Positions 34,064 to 44,744 of a stretch of DNA of 64,000 bases are shown piece by piece. Origin of the DNA: Chlorops oryzae (Eukaryota > Arthropoda > Insecta > Diptera > Chloropidae); the NCBI GenBank assembly GCA_020466095.1, contig CM035808.1:84422779-84486778 (forward strand). Direction: 5' to 3'. How positions within the stretch are numbered: position 1 is the stretch's first letter; the number at the start of each line of letters is the position of its first letter. The notes under the pieces were generated by a model. The model worked only from the letters and a program-made list of their open reading frames with translations. It did no database searches and was not told the origin of the DNA. Made by a program: the position numbers and the translations under genes.

Positions 34064-34217
34064 CCGTTGACGGCTCCCCTTTGTCTCTCGTCTCTTTCTC
34101 TCCTCCTATCCCCCAATTTCTAGCGTGCTCTATCCTGTCCCCTTTTCCCTCTCTCTCTCGCTCGATCTTTTTCTCTCCTCTTTTCTCCACAGGTCCAGGA
34201 TGTGGCTATCTGCATCT

Positions 34218-34243
34218 ATTGCAGTCCTGCAAGGCGGGCAGAA
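34218..34243 (+). promoter_or_regulatory. B1 polypurine-tract region
   Basis: TGCAAGGCGGGCAGAA lies just before the 3' LTR. B2 has TGCAAGGCCGGCGGCGA in the same place. The conservation and position suggest the plus-strand primer. Confidence 0.45.
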
Positions 34244-34714
34244 TGTTTAAGATCACCGTTGGTTCGACCTATACCCGTCGACCACCTTGCGACACCGATT
34301 CTCCATATGCGACGACCTCCCGTCGGTTGCCGTGCGACAAAGCTCGTCCCGTATGCGACAATCTAGAGCCGTCGAAAGGTACGCACCAACAGCGATCTTA
34401 AAGTCAAGCCTTAGCCTGGAAAAAGTCCAGAGAGGATGGAACCGTTCCATGGAACCTTTCCACCCGGCTTTTCCATGGATTCCTTCCAAGCGGCAATAAC
34501 GAGATGGTGTGAGAGTAAAAAGGGCACTCGTTCTCCAGTGGTCATTCCGAACACACTCTTTTACTCGCTCTCGCGCTCGCAGCTGACTTTTAATTGTCTA
34601 CATTTGATCAGTAGAATTGTCCATTACAAACTTTTAAATAAAATTCCTTATTTTTTGTTATATTTTAAATTTAAAAAGCGTTTCTTCATTTAAAATCGGT
34701 AAACGGAAGAAACA
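34244..34714 (+). repeat. B1 3' LTR
   Basis: A copy of 29225-29695, followed by the CTTAC duplication. Confidence 0.9.
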
Positions 34715-34719
34715 CTTAC

Positions 34720-34809
34720 TTTAAGAGAGGAGAAATGTTATGTATATATAAATGTTATGTATATATTGAATGTATTTACAAATCCTGATTTAAAAGAGGG
34801 GAAATGCCG
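34720..34809 (-). repeat. 412-like LTR, second part, truncated
   Basis: It matches 40746-40837 and stops at ATGCCG, where a deletion joins it to G1 pol. Confidence 0.75.
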
Positions 34810-34819
34810 AATGTATTAA

Positions 34820-35279
34820 AAATTCATTTTCTGGCACTTTTATATATATTTTTCGTATGACTTCAGATCGAGCAGGTAGGCTTATTGAATATAGTTTTTG
34901 TGCATCTAAAATTTGTAAAGATTCATGTGTATGGGAAAAGCTTGGTCTTATAAAGAGATAATTATTGGAATTATTGTAATTAAGTATGCAGCTGTATTTT
35001 TTTAAAAAGTCAAGGCCAATGATACCGGCTCAATGTATTTGAAAATCTATTGTACTACTTGAAAGTGATGAGTTAAATTGCAGTTTTTCATCAATATTGA
35101 ACCATGAATATATCCTAAAGTTAAGACTGTTCCTTCTCTAATTCCAGTTAAATTAAACGTAGAATTTTGATTAATTATTGAGTTTTTTATACAGTTTTGT
35201 TTTATGAGGCTGATGTCGGAACCAGTGTCTAGTTAAAAATATTTTCTGATTTATTAAAGGAAGTTTTGACAGTGATGTA
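34820..35279 (-). pseudogene. G1 protease and start of pol
   Basis: The sequence matches G2 at 44630-44744 plus 61827-62180 almost base for base. In G2 it reads FLLDTGSDISLIKQN, a retropepsin. In G1 stops and small indels interrupt it. The uninterrupted match across ATGTG at 34913-34925 defines the pre-insertion site of Bel-Pao B2 in G2. Confidence 0.75.
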
Positions 35280-35578
35280 TGTTACGTGAGACCCTGTGAA
35301 AGTGGGAAGTGAGAAGGAAAAGGAAATGAAAATTTGCATTAATTAAGGAGAAGGAAGGAGGAAGGGAAGGAAAACGAAAAGAACGGCATATATATATATC
35401 TATATTTATTTTTTATTCTGAGGGAAAAGAAAAAGACATTTTTTTTGTAGACCAGTGGTTTGATGATAAAATATTTCCTTTACATTCATATTACATAAAC
35501 AAGTGCACTTGTGACAAAAGCAGAACGACGCACAAAACGCAATCGACCACTCGACAACAAAGACACAGAAACGGATTA

Positions 35579-36172
35579 ATGATCTCATTAAAGATGCGGA
35601 TTAAAGATCTACCAGCAGACCTTATTCCGGTGCAAGATCCGAAGACGAAAAGGGTGACGTTGCAACCAAGGCCACGCCCTAGACCATGGGAAATTAAGTA
35701 TATGGTCGATACCACACCACCACGAGCCATACCAACCGCACCGCCTGTGGCATTTCAACCACCACCCAGCGCATCACCAGCACATGAACTTGAAGATGTG
35801 CTCGATATCGATGGGTACGGAGAAATAGGATGGAGCGACTTCTTCGATGAACCAAAAGCACCAGCGCCACCACACGTACATGCTCGGGACTTCAGTGTGC
35901 CAGAAGAACAGCCGCAGGATGAAATTCCCCTGGTACTTCGTCTAGAAATACGTAAGGCGCTTGAACTTTGGAAGCCACGTGAAACTCTCCGCTTTAAAAA
36001 GAGAGTAAACAATCAGCTATACCAGGTGCTGATAGACAAAAACGGTGTTTACGAAGTCCGTCATAAGCCAGCACCGCAGAGCAGTGACACCTACCCGGCG
36101 CTGCGAACTAGTGAAGCAACGGCGCAAAATCGATCCCAATCAAAGAAAAGGAGGCGCAGAAGAAAGAAATAG
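35579..36172 (+). CDS. Unknown 197-aa protein with proline-rich middle and basic tail
   Basis: I do not recognise it. Residues about 45-70 are proline-rich (TTPPRAIPTAPPVAFQPPP). An acidic patch follows (ELEDVLDIDGYGEIGW), then a folded-looking segment (RKALELWKPRETLRF, NNQLYQVLIDKNGVYEV) and a basic end (SQSKKRRRRRKK) like a nuclear-localisation or RNA-binding tail. After the stop a related basic segment recurs in frame (GSQPRKRRRRAKKRCGKKQ, about 36300-36350), so the end may have been duplicated. It could be an element Gag-like protein; this is a guess. Codon use is less AT-rich than the surroundings. Confidence 0.5.
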   Translation: MISLKMRIKDLPADLIPVQDPKTKRVTLQPRPRPRPWEIKYMVDTTPPRAIPTAPPVAFQPPPSASPAHELEDVLDIDGYGEIGWSDFFDEPKAPAPPHVHARDFSVPEEQPQDEIPLVLRLEIRKALELWKPRETLRFKKRVNNQLYQVLIDKNGVYEVRHKPAPQSSDTYPALRTSEATAQNRSQSKKRRRRRKK

Positions 36173-36399
36173 CCCAGACTAAGAGACGAAGCTGGAAAAG
36201 TATACAAAAAAAAAGTGAAAGCAGAAGACAAGTGACAAGCAAACACCACGAGGCAATAACACTCACACAGCTCCGGCAGCCAGCGGTACGACTGCGCACA
36301 ATGGGTCCCAACCTAGAAAGCGACGACGTAGGGCCAAGAAGCGATGCGGCAAGAAACAGGCCAAACCAATAGACGAAGCTGGAATGGAGAATGTAAATA

Positions 36400-37130
36400 T
36401 GAATGAAGATGTATATTAAGTAGAAAAAAAAAGGAAATTTATACTATTTACAAAAATGAGTTAGATATGAAGTAAAAATGCAATAATAATCTAATGAATT
36501 ACAGTTAAAACAAGTTATGCAAGTAGGAGCATAGTAGGACTTTTCTTTTTGTTAAATGACACGAATCACTTTCACTTGATATAATTAAAACATCACAAAG
36601 AAATGTTCTGGTTTTTTTTTGTCACTTTATATTTTTTTTTATATTTTTAACTTCCGAATGAAGATCAAACATCCATATTACTTACCAACAATAACCTATT
36701 CCATCGCAACAGCAGCATTCCAGCTACATAGTCCTAAAAACAGAAGAAAATTATATTTATGGCAAAAATTAATTGCAAAGAAAAATTCTTTCCACTTACC
36801 AATAGAACAGCTGATGCACCTTGGTTGTCTGTTTTGATTCTGACTGAGCGAATTGAGTCAAATCATAGCTGCTGTAAACTCCGCTTGTTTTTGTTGTTGT
36901 TATTTCTGCTCACGCAATAGCGACAAGTAGGAGGTATAGAAAAAAAAAAACCAGTAGGAAGTATAGAAAAAAAAAAAACAGTAGGAAAAATAAGAAAAAA
37001 AGACCAGAAATACAAATTATATTGTGAGGAAAGGCTATAGGAGCAACAACACAACACAAAGGACAAAGAAAGGCTTGCAATGCCAAGAACAACAATGCTT
37101 TCCGTTAGAAATGGATGTTTTGAATTTTGA
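36400..37130. other. Non-coding part of the 2.7-kb insertion
   Basis: AT-rich; near 36930-36990 three purine-rich units built on GTAGGA and AAAAAA are repeated. No gene seen. Confidence 0.4.
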
Positions 37131-37141
37131 GCGAAAAAAGG

Positions 37142-37176
37142 GTATATAAGGCGGAAGTAATTCGGAAGAAATCAGT
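37142..37176 (+). promoter_or_regulatory. Insect-type core promoter (TATA plus TCAGT initiator)
   Basis: TATATAAGGCGG is followed about 27 bases later by ATCAGTC, the arthropod TATA-to-initiator spacing. It may drive the 2.7-kb insertion or be an LTR promoter. No ORF of note follows. Confidence 0.5.
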
Positions 37177-38074
37177 CTTGCTAGCGGGCTAACGCAGGCG
37201 ACTCCTAATTTGATTGAGGTATTGAGAAGCATACAACTTCTCCCTTTTGATCGGTGGAATTTTTTTGACCTACGAGCTAAGGCTGCGGCTGCTGAACTTT
37301 TCTAGTTGTTAAAGCTGAATAGCGGCTTTTGCGTGCTTGGCGCGTGGGTCGCGCTGGGTTCTACACCTCCATTGAGTTGTTAGTTTTGGAGATCCTATCC
37401 AGTTTAAGATGTCATTTTATAGAAAAAAAGTTCAGGTTTCGTTTAAAATTATTTTAAAAAATATTAAAAATGTCGCATTTGGCGAAAAATTGCTTATAAA
37501 AATAAAAACCGTTTTTTTGTGCATCAATAATAATTTCTGGGAATTGTAATATTTTTTTTCGAAAAGAGCAGACAAAAATCTATAAAAATCCTTTATCACA
37601 TTTTTTTCATTTCCCAATTTGCGAGACGTAGAATTTTTTAATACAAAAAGGACCGAAAGTTAAACACCCTGTATCTAGGCACCCGGTCAATATTTCCCCT
37701 CCTCGTTTTGCACAATTTATGTACTCTCATAGCGCAACATTTCCACCCAGTTTCATCGAAATCCCAGGCATGAAGATTTTTGAGCGGGTACACATGACTT
37801 GAAATGCCCCCTCTCTCTCTTTAGTTCTCTTTCTCCCTTTGTCTTTTTTTATTTCTTCTTAATTTTCTGTACCCACAAGTCGGCATGAATTTTTTTGTTT
37901 AATGATTGCATTTTGGTGCGCGGATGGCAAGGCCCCCCGCCAACGGCGAGCTTAGCCGGGGTTTTCGCCACCATGCCGAGCCGCTATTTCGTCACCAATG
38001 CCAAGTGCAAAAAACCAACATTAACATGTAGTTATTGAATTTGAGATAAATGCTTAGGATTTGAAGTGTTTGTT

Positions 38075-39120
38075 TTAATTTTGTGGGTTTTGCTGAGTTA
38101 ATGTCTCCAGTGGGGCATTTTGGGGAGCAGACTCGTTTCCCAGATTTGCTTCGATAGCTCGGACATTGCCAGAACTAGCTCCGCGTCCACGGCCGCGATT
38201 GTAGTGGTTGTAATTTCTATTTTTTGAATTATTATTGCGATGTTGGTTATATCGTGTATAGCCACCACGTCCGCGGTGCCGATTTCTATTATTTGTGAAA
38301 TTGTCTCTTCGGGAAAAGTTTCCTCGGCTATTGATGTTAAATACCGATCTTGATTCAGTCGCTGCGGTACAACTGTTGACAAATTTTGCAACTGCCTCAT
38401 TCAGATTAACAAAATTACCCGACTCCATTATCATTTTCATTCTATCGTTACAAGCATTTGTAGTCAATGCTTTAACAGCAATTGAGGTCGAATATTTAAC
38501 TGCATGATCAGGGTTCAGTCTGTCAGAAATGTATGCATTATGTAATGATTTTGTTAAGTCGTCAATTTCGTTACAAAATGTCGTGGCATTTTTATTTTGC
38601 TGGTTGGTGTTGAGAAGTTTTGCTGTGATAACGTCAATAGACTCTCCTTTTACTGACAATTTAAGTTTTTGCACTATTTGTGCTATAGTTGATTCTGTAT
38701 CGAAAAGATTTCTTGCTGTGCCTTTCAATTTGGTTTTTATTAGTGTAACTCGGGTTTGCCATCGAAATCTGGGATAAGCTTACTAGCATTATTGAGAAAT
38801 TCTTGAATTGAAGGCATTTTTTCAGATTTTATTGATTCTGAATCTGAGTCGGGTTCTTCAATGAATTTTAAATAAAAAATTGACGTTAAATCTTGTGTTA
38901 CTTTATCTTTGATTTCAAATTTTTTCAATAATATCGAGAATCCGTTTTTAAGATTTTGAAAATAATTTATGAATTCATTTTTATGACTTTCAGTTAGTAA
39001 AGAAATATATGTTTTAAGCAAGGCCGAGATGGTATTGTGTTGAATTACTAGATTATTAAAATGTTTTGCTTGCGTTTTGGCTGTTTGGAATTTGTGTCCT
39101 ATTTAGACATTTGTAAAATC
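38075..39120 (-). pseudogene. G1 Gag, 412-like
   Basis: Gag packages the element RNA. It reads from about 39120 (TAKTQAKHFNNLVIQHNT) through 39021-38740 and then 38728-38075. The C-terminus is rich in RG/RGG and Asn (NRHRGRGGYTRYNQHRN) in place of CCHC knuckles. Frames break near 38735, where about 150 bp present in G2 are missing, and by a stop near 39115. It is about 95% like G2 gag at 62190-63187 by eye. Confidence 0.75.
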
Positions 39121-39215
39121 TGTTAAATTCATCTATGGAGTCATTGAATTTTTTTTGTATTATTTTCCATTTTTCGGGGCTTGACATTGGTGAGTGAAAG
39201 CTGTGTATATATGCT

Positions 39216-39440
39216 TTAAGCTCTGTGGCGCTGGGATGTGTGTATTAAAGTTCTGATAGTCGCGTATGACTCTATCACTTGCACTCCTTGTGAAAATATA
39301 ATATTGTCAAATCTGCCTTTATTTGATTGTATCAACTGAAGCAGGTTTGTCGTGTCATTTGGTACCGGTATGATGAAAGTTAATTTTCTATTTGGGTTTG
39401 AGGTCAGCTCAGTAAAGAATATCAATATCAAAAGTTTCAT
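39216..39440 (-). CDS. Small ORF of unknown function in the G1 5' region
   Basis: 74 aa starting MKLLILIFFTELTSN, with a hydrophobic start and LTFIIPVPND. I cannot assign it. It lies upstream of gag in the element and could be the gag N-terminus in another frame or an unrelated leader ORF. Confidence 0.3.
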   Translation of the reverse strand: MKLLILIFFTELTSNPNRKLTFIIPVPNDTTNLLQLIQSNKGRFDNIIFSQGVQVIESYATIRTLIHTSQRHRA

Positions 39441-39583
39441 GATTCAAATTTTATCTAGATCATAAGCTTTCCTTAAACAATTTTTTTTTTTTGGATTTTT
39501 GTTATGTTGTTTGTAGAGTTTAAGTACAAAATCTATGATAGCGATAACTACTAGAACGATCAATAAAATTTCAATTGAGCTAA

Positions 39584-39713
39584 CATGCCTGCCACACGTA
39601 GATCAAAATTGCTAAATTTCAAAAAATTTCAGAACAAATTTGACATTTGAAATTGAGGTAATTTCAATTTTGTTCTGAAATCGCTCAATTTCGATATACG
39701 TGTGGCAAGCATA
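39584..39713. mobile_element. 130-bp MITE with near-palindromic structure
   Basis: CATGCCTGCCACACGTA at the left pairs with TACGTGTGGCAAGCATA at the right. Inner segments (TTTCAGAACAAA and mirror) also pair. TA lies on both sides, suggesting Tc1/mariner-type mobilisation. Confidence 0.6.
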
Positions 39714-40085
39714 TAATATTGCAGGTTTGTACTTTTGTCTCAATTTCGTTAATTACGTTGGCGTTAGGGTCTGAGATTTTGGATTCATGTCCTCCCATGT
39801 TGAAATTTTTGAAATTGATGATAAATATTGTTTTTTGTCTTTTTGTTTTTTTTTTTAGAGGTGCAAATAGGAATTGTTTGAAAAAAAATTCAAGATTATC
39901 CTAAAACAAGGTACTTTATTAAATTTTTTTTCTCTCTCTCCTTTATTATTAATTTTTTTTTTAAATCTAAGAACTTTTATAAAATTTGCTTGCGAAAATC
40001 GCAATAGCCATTGTTGATGTAGTGCAGCTTAATAAGCACTTTAACTAGCGACAATCGCAATAGTTTGTTGTTGGTGTAGTGCAGT

Positions 40086-40426
40086 TTAATAAGCACTTTT
40101 TCCCTTCCTGTCCTTCAGCACCTTCTCGATTTGAGTCAGTTCAGTGGACATTGATGTACTTCTTTCTAAGTCCAGTGTTTTTCTTGTCAACTCCGTTCTG
40201 AGAAAAGCTCTTCTGTGTATTACCTTGGTGATTTTTCCACCACGCCTCTTAGGTGGACGGACCTTCGGCATCGATGTGAGTTTTCCTTCCTGGTGTTGCT
40301 TTTGTAGTTTTGCCCTCTTGGTTGCTTGAAGCAACTTGCTTCCTGCCTGGCCTGATATTCGGCAATTGTTAACGGTCTTGGGCCAGCCGATGCGTCTTCT
40401 AGTGCCTCCCTAGGTGTAGTCATCAA
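40086..40426 (-). pseudogene. Short basic ORF in the G1 leader
   Basis: It starts MMTTPREALEDASAGPRPL then IAEYQARQEA. After a frameshift near 40330 it continues RAKLQKQHQEGK to the stop at 40086. Lys/Arg-rich. It lies between primer site and gag; elements of the 412/mdg1 group carry short ORFs there. Function unknown. Confidence 0.45.
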
Positions 40427-40514
40427 TTCCCTATTTCCTTATTAATGCCAGAGCTCCTTGATAATGCCAGATCTCCTTGTTAATACCAGATATCCTTGTT
40501 AATTCCGGTTTTTG

Positions 40515-40533
40515 TCCGTGGCTTGGATCGCCA
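40515..40533 (-). promoter_or_regulatory. G1 primer-binding site
   Basis: On the minus strand TGGCGATCCAAGCCACGGA begins exactly after the LTR end ACGTTACA. TGGCG starts fit a tRNA-Arg-type primer, as used by 412-group elements; this assignment is tentative. Confidence 0.55.
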
Positions 40534-41141
40534 TGTAACGTGTGGATATATTTTACGTTAATTATCGGTTTCGGGATACCTTCATCCCAGCGTCTTTCAA
40601 ATAATACTCAATATTTTATTTGGTTTGGAATCTTACTTTTAAGGTAGGACCGTATTCAGCCGAAGCCAGAATCAGTCGTCGAAACCTTGTAGACGTTGAA
40701 ACTCTTATTGTGTTTTACTTAAACAATCTACTTTCTTTGATACTTATTTTAAGGGAGGAGAAATGTTATGTATATATAAATGTTATGTATATATTTTATG
40801 TATTTACAAATGCTGATTCAAAAGAGGGGAAATGCCGCACTGAATTTGGCTGACATCTGAGAAGTGTCAAATGACCAATTGTGGGTTATGCAAAATTGAT
40901 TCGATATTGAAAATTCTGTCATAACACAGTATGGGCTCATGCATTACATGTGTTTAGTGCCGTTGGCCTGCGTTTGGTGTTTTGGCCTTCGCTTCGTTCA
41001 ATGCTATAATGCATTGCTCGAAATGTCTTGTTACATATGCTTTCAGGCATACAGGGCCGTAACGTAAATAACCGTGCAGGGTCGGTTTGTGAATTGAGAT
41101 TTGGGGCGCTAAGGCGCTTATGTGTCATAGTCATGCCACAC
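40534..41141 (-). repeat. 412-like LTR shared by G1 (5') and G2 (3')
   Basis: 608 bp from TGTAACGTG to GCCACA on plus. On the minus strand a purine tract (AAAAGAGGGAAGG) precedes it, as for a 3' LTR, and a primer site follows it, as for a 5' LTR. One LTR therefore serves two bodies in tandem. Confidence 0.72.
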
Positions 41142-41156
41142 CTTCCCTCTTTTATG
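41142..41156 (-). promoter_or_regulatory. G2 polypurine tract
   Basis: AAAAGAGGGAAGG on the minus strand abuts the LTR start TGTGGCATG. Confidence 0.65.
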
Positions 41157-41417
41157 GAAAATCTTTAGAATAGAGATTTTTCATAATTTAATAACGTTAA
41201 GGTATAAAGTAAAAGTATTTATTTTATGAATGTAAAGTTGATATATTAGTTTTGTTTTATTTCTCTAAGATGTATTTATAAATCATTTATTAATTTAATT
41301 TATGAATTTAATAATGGAATATTTTAAAATTTTCATATATTGAGCTTAATTTATAAATTGAAGTATTAAACTAATTATTTACAAGTTGATGCGCATCAGT
41401 TTAACAGTAATAACTTT

Positions 41418-41990
41418 TTAATGTAATTTTAATCTATTTTTATGTACGATGGCAAATTTAATGCCTATTTTAATTTTGCAATTTCCTCTGTTGTCAATTT
41501 CAATAACTTCATATGGGCCTTTGAAAACATTTTCTAATTTGTGACTGGATTCGTCACGGAGGTAGACCTTATCTTTGACTTGAATATTTTGAGGTACTGC
41601 CATTTATTCATAGTTTGTTTTTGATTGAATCTTGACATTTTCAATTAATTTAAAGACTCGTTTTTGGGCCTCTTGCAACCAAAATTTAAATTCTTTGACG
41701 TAATTATCGAAATTATAGGCAGGCTCAGTTGTTCCATTTACAAAAATAAACGGTCTAGATGTTTTGATGTAAACTAATTCGGATGGCGTATAGCCATGAG
41801 TCGAGAACGGTGTTGTGTTAAACAATAAGCGAAATACTTCAACCAATCGTCCCAATCGGTTTTTTCAGGAGATAAGTATGACCTAATATACTCACTGAAG
41901 GTTCTATGACTTCGTTTCACCATACCTAGTGTTTGGTGATGGTATTGGGTTGAATTTAAATGTTTTATATTGAGTAATTGGCAAAGTTCT
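41418..41990 (-). pseudogene. G2 integrase C-terminal half
   Basis: Reads ELCQLLNIKHLNSTQYHHQT, then KRSHRTFSEYIRSYL, PFSTHGYTPSELVY and, at 41603-41418, VKDKVYLRDESSHKLENVFKG with GPYEVIEI. These are the end of the catalytic core and the SH3-like tail. The catalytic Glu (usually ERSHRT) is Lys (KRSHRT, about 41920). Frames change at 41855 and 41603. Confidence 0.78.
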
Positions 41991-42000
41991 AAAAGGGGTG

Positions 42001-42166
42001 TTAAACGATATGGCTAGTTTGGCATCCAATCGTTTGGCTGCAGCATGAACAAACGTAACCAAATGACATTTGACCATACGTATGGTTGGTGGTCACACGG
42101 TTTGGACTGGATTGGGACAAAAAATTACCCATAAAAAGAAAAAATTTGTTTACTAACCATATCGTC
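42001..42166. mobile_element. MITE-like insertion in G2 integrase
   Basis: ACGATATGGCTAG near 42012 is mirrored (CTAACCATATCGT) near 42155. It interrupts the integrase reading between IKIQYS and ELCQLL. No clear target duplication. Confidence 0.5.
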
Positions 42167-42176
42167 TAGCCTTCCC

Positions 42177-42602
42177 TTAAGAGTATTGGATTTTTATATT
42201 CGGTACCTGAGTCTGAAAGTATTTCGTTAATTGGTTAATTAATTCGCACATTATCGTTATGCCATATGCGTTTGCGTGTATTGAGGTTGGTAAAGGACCG
42301 ATTGTGTCAATTTCAACTTTGTTAAACGGTTTTCCTGGTGTTTTTGTGGTGAATAATGGCTCTTTAAAGCTTTTTCCTGGTTTGTTTAACTTGCATTTTT
42401 CGCAATTTTTAACAAATTTTCGAACATCTTGATTTAGGTTTTGCCAAATGTAGTTTTGTTTTATTTTTATTAATAGTTTATTAATTCCGCAATGTCCGCC
42501 TAGGATTGGATCATTATGGAAAGTGTTAAGAATTTCTTCTTTTCTGTTCTTACTCGTAATTGTTTCGCGTATTGGTGTGAGTAAAATTGTGATCTTTTTC
42601 AA
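42177..42602 (-). CDS. G2 integrase zinc finger and first catalytic Asp
   Basis: 141 aa. HHCC finger: H in GGHCGINKLL and C-x2-C in CEKCKLNKPG. The core starts NKVEIDTIGPLPTS with the first Asp. This is the 412/mdg1 integrase N-terminus. It ends at the MITE. Confidence 0.8.
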   Translation of the reverse strand: MKKITILLTPIRETITSKNRKEEILNTFHNDPILGGHCGINKLLIKIKQNYIWQNLNQDVRKFVKNCEKCKLNKPGKSFKEPLFTTKTPGKPFNKVEIDTIGPLPTSIHANAYGITIMCELINQLTKYFQTQVPNIKIQYS

Positions 42603-42850
42603 ATGAATGTTGCCTATTTCCTTGAATTCGTGTACATGTACTATATTAAATAGTTCATCGTTTAAGAATAACCGTTATTTATTAAAGTTTAAATTGTCGA
42701 CTAATTTTTTGAGTCTAGGAAATAATTTCTCTAGAGGGATTTTTCCTTGAACAATTAAATCTTTTAAATTTACTTCTAGAAGTTTTATTTTTCCTTTAAA
42801 AATTTGCAAGATTTGCGCGCTTTTGTCATATCTCATGTAAGGCAATTTAT

Positions 42851-43540
42851 TTATTTGTGCATGCTGTATTGTCTCATATAAATATATGTAAAAAAAAATA
42901 TATGTATATCCTTTGAATTGTTAGGCTTTTCTGTTTTTGCTAAAATTGGTTTTGATTTTGATCTTGTTACTATTTGATTAATGTGGGTAGCGTCGTTGGT
43001 TATTTGTTTAATTTGCCTGAAATCAATACGTGATGACGCGACAGCTCCACAGTTATCTTTGCCTTTTAAATATTTGATAACAAAGTCAAATTCTTCAAGT
43101 TCCAGGCGCATTCGTGTGAGTTTTGACGAAGGATTTTTGAGCGAAATAGGTATGTTAAAGGCTTATGATCGCTTTTTTTAAGGAATGTTGTTCCATAAAT
43201 ATATGGTTGAAAGAAATTGACTGCCCAATGTATGGCAGTAAGTTGTTGTTCAATAACTGATTTTTTACTTTCGGCTTTTGTGAATGTGCGCGATACGAAT
43301 GCTATTGGGTATTGTGTACTGTTATATTCCTGACTTAAGGCTGCTCCACATGCAATTTTACTTGCATCGGTTGCTATACAAAATGCTTTATTGAAATTTT
43401 GATATTGTAATATTTGGAGCTTTAGTAGAGAGTTTTTAAGATAATTAAATGAGTTTTCGCATTCCTTTGAATTCTGTTTTCTTCCTTGTCAAACGTGTTA
43501 AATAAATAGAATAAGATGACAAATTAGGAATAAATCTTCT
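42851..43540 (-). pseudogene. G2 RNase H and connection
   Basis: 43111-42851 reads MRLELEEFDFVIKYLKGKDN, the end of the RNase H region. From 43540 to 43111 the minus strand keeps weak RNase H blocks (for example an IATDASK-like segment near 43370 and FVSRTF near 43280) broken by stops. Confidence 0.65.
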
Positions 43541-43543
43541 ATT

Positions 43544-44739
43544 TTAATTTACAAAAGCTACGAATCTACGTGTTTCGTCTGCATTGGTTGGTTTTGGGTA
43601 ATTTAGAATTTTCTCAAATTTTTTGTCATCTGGAAGAATTCCTGTATGCGTAAATTTGTGTCCTCGGAAGGTGACTTCATGCTTTAAAAAATTGCATTTA
43701 TCGGGGTGTAATTTTAAATTAGTTTTCCTGCATATTTCAAAAATTAATTTAAGGTTTTCAATCATATGGTTTTTGGTACATCCTATTACTATAAGGTCAT
43801 CCTTATAGACGAATGCTTTATTTGGGCCTAAGCTAGAGAATGCAAGTGACATCATTCGTTGGAATGAGTTTGGTGCTATTTTTAAACCATATGGTAGCCT
43901 TTTAAATGTGTAGGAACCTGTTGGGCTTGAAAATGATGTTAAGTCTCTTGAGGATTCATGCCATTCTATTTGGTGAAAACCTGAGATAAGGTCTAGGCAT
44001 GAAAAATATTTTGGTCTTCCTAGTTGATCTAAAATGTCATCGATTCTTGGTTGTGGGAATTTATCGGGGAAAATTTTTTATTAAGTTGTCTATAATCGAT
44101 TACTTATCTCCAACGTTTTTCTGCATTGCCGGGCAATGACTTTTTGGGTACTAGGAGAATCGGGCTGTTATATTCGGAAGCGGATGGCTCAACAATATTA
44201 TATTTGATTAGTTTATCTATTTGTCGTTCAATTTCAGGTTTATATGTATGTGGTAGTCTGTAATTTTTGATGTTAACTGGACTTTTATCATTTAATTTGA
44301 GATTTTGTTTATAAAAGTTATTGCAAGTGACACTATCTGTGTCCAAAGCGAAGACATCTGTGTAGGATGAACAAAAATGTTGAAGGTTTTCTCTGAATTG
44401 AATTGGACAGTTATTTGATATTGTGGAAAAAATGGTATTATGTCGCTCTGGATCGTTTGATGTAGGGTTAAATTTTATTGTTTGGTAGTTTTCAAGACTT
44501 TCTGCTTTAATGGAAAAATTTTCTAATAGAATGTTATTAATCGTTGTATTTAGTATGCGAACGTAAGTATCTATATTATTTACTATTGTATTGGAAATGT
44601 AGATGCCTGTTGAAATTTCTTGACTTGGTATTAAAAATTCATTTTCTGGGACTTTTATATATATTTTTCGTATGACTTCAGATCGAGCAGGTAGGCTTAT
44701 TGAATATAGTTTTGGTGCATCTAAAACTTGTAAAGATTC
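43544..44739 (-). pseudogene. G2 reverse transcriptase
   Basis: 44739-44104 carries the protease-RT linker and RT fingers (YNSPILLVPKK). 43855-43544 holds FVYKDDLIVIGC (site C) and LKLHPDKCNFL, then FRGHKFTHTGILPDDKK. The DDLIVIGC and GILPDDKK strings are the 412 signature. The Y-x-D-D has Lys at x. Stops near 44103 and frame changes near 43860 interrupt it. Confidence 0.8.
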
Positions 44740-44744
44740 ATGTG

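Larger units (their letters stand above)
29225..34714 (+). mobile_element. Bel-Pao LTR retrotransposon B1, complete ends
   Basis: It has 471-bp LTRs (29225-29695 and 34244-34714) with about eleven differences by eye. An exact 5-bp duplication CTTAC flanks it (29220-29224, 34715-34719). The primer site is tRNA-Tyr type. RT through integrase are present on plus, followed by an extra zinc-knuckle/protease-like ORF. The usual 5' gag-protease region and the RT N-terminus are deleted: the leader runs directly into the RT near 30300. It lies inside a 412-like LTR. Confidence 0.9.
35280..38023. mobile_element. Unidentified 2.74-kb insertion in G1
   Basis: Comparison with the uninterrupted G2 sequence near 62180 places the edges here. 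The insertion starts TGTTACGTGAG and ends CATTAACA, with TGTA (or ATGTA) on both sides, a plausible 4-5 bp target duplication. TG...CA ends suggest an LTR-type element, but I found no matching terminal repeats. It contains the 197-aa ORF at 35579 and a core-promoter-like site at 37142. Confidence 0.6.
29011..41141 (-). mobile_element. 412-like gypsy element G1, deleted and multiply interrupted
   Basis: On the minus strand: 5' LTR (40534-41141), primer site, a short basic ORF, gag (39120-38075), protease and pol start (35279-34820), then a truncated 3' LTR (34809-34715 plus 29224-29011). Most of pol and part of the 3' LTR are deleted at about 34810. A 2.7-kb insertion splits gag from protease. 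A Bel-Pao element splits the 3' LTR. Group assignment rests on near-identity to element G2, whose RT reads DDLIVIGC as in 412/mdg1. Confidence 0.8.

Noticed and set aside
33825..34190. 121-aa ORF antisense to the B1 downstream ORF
   Set aside because: Shadow of the protease-like frame; no motif.
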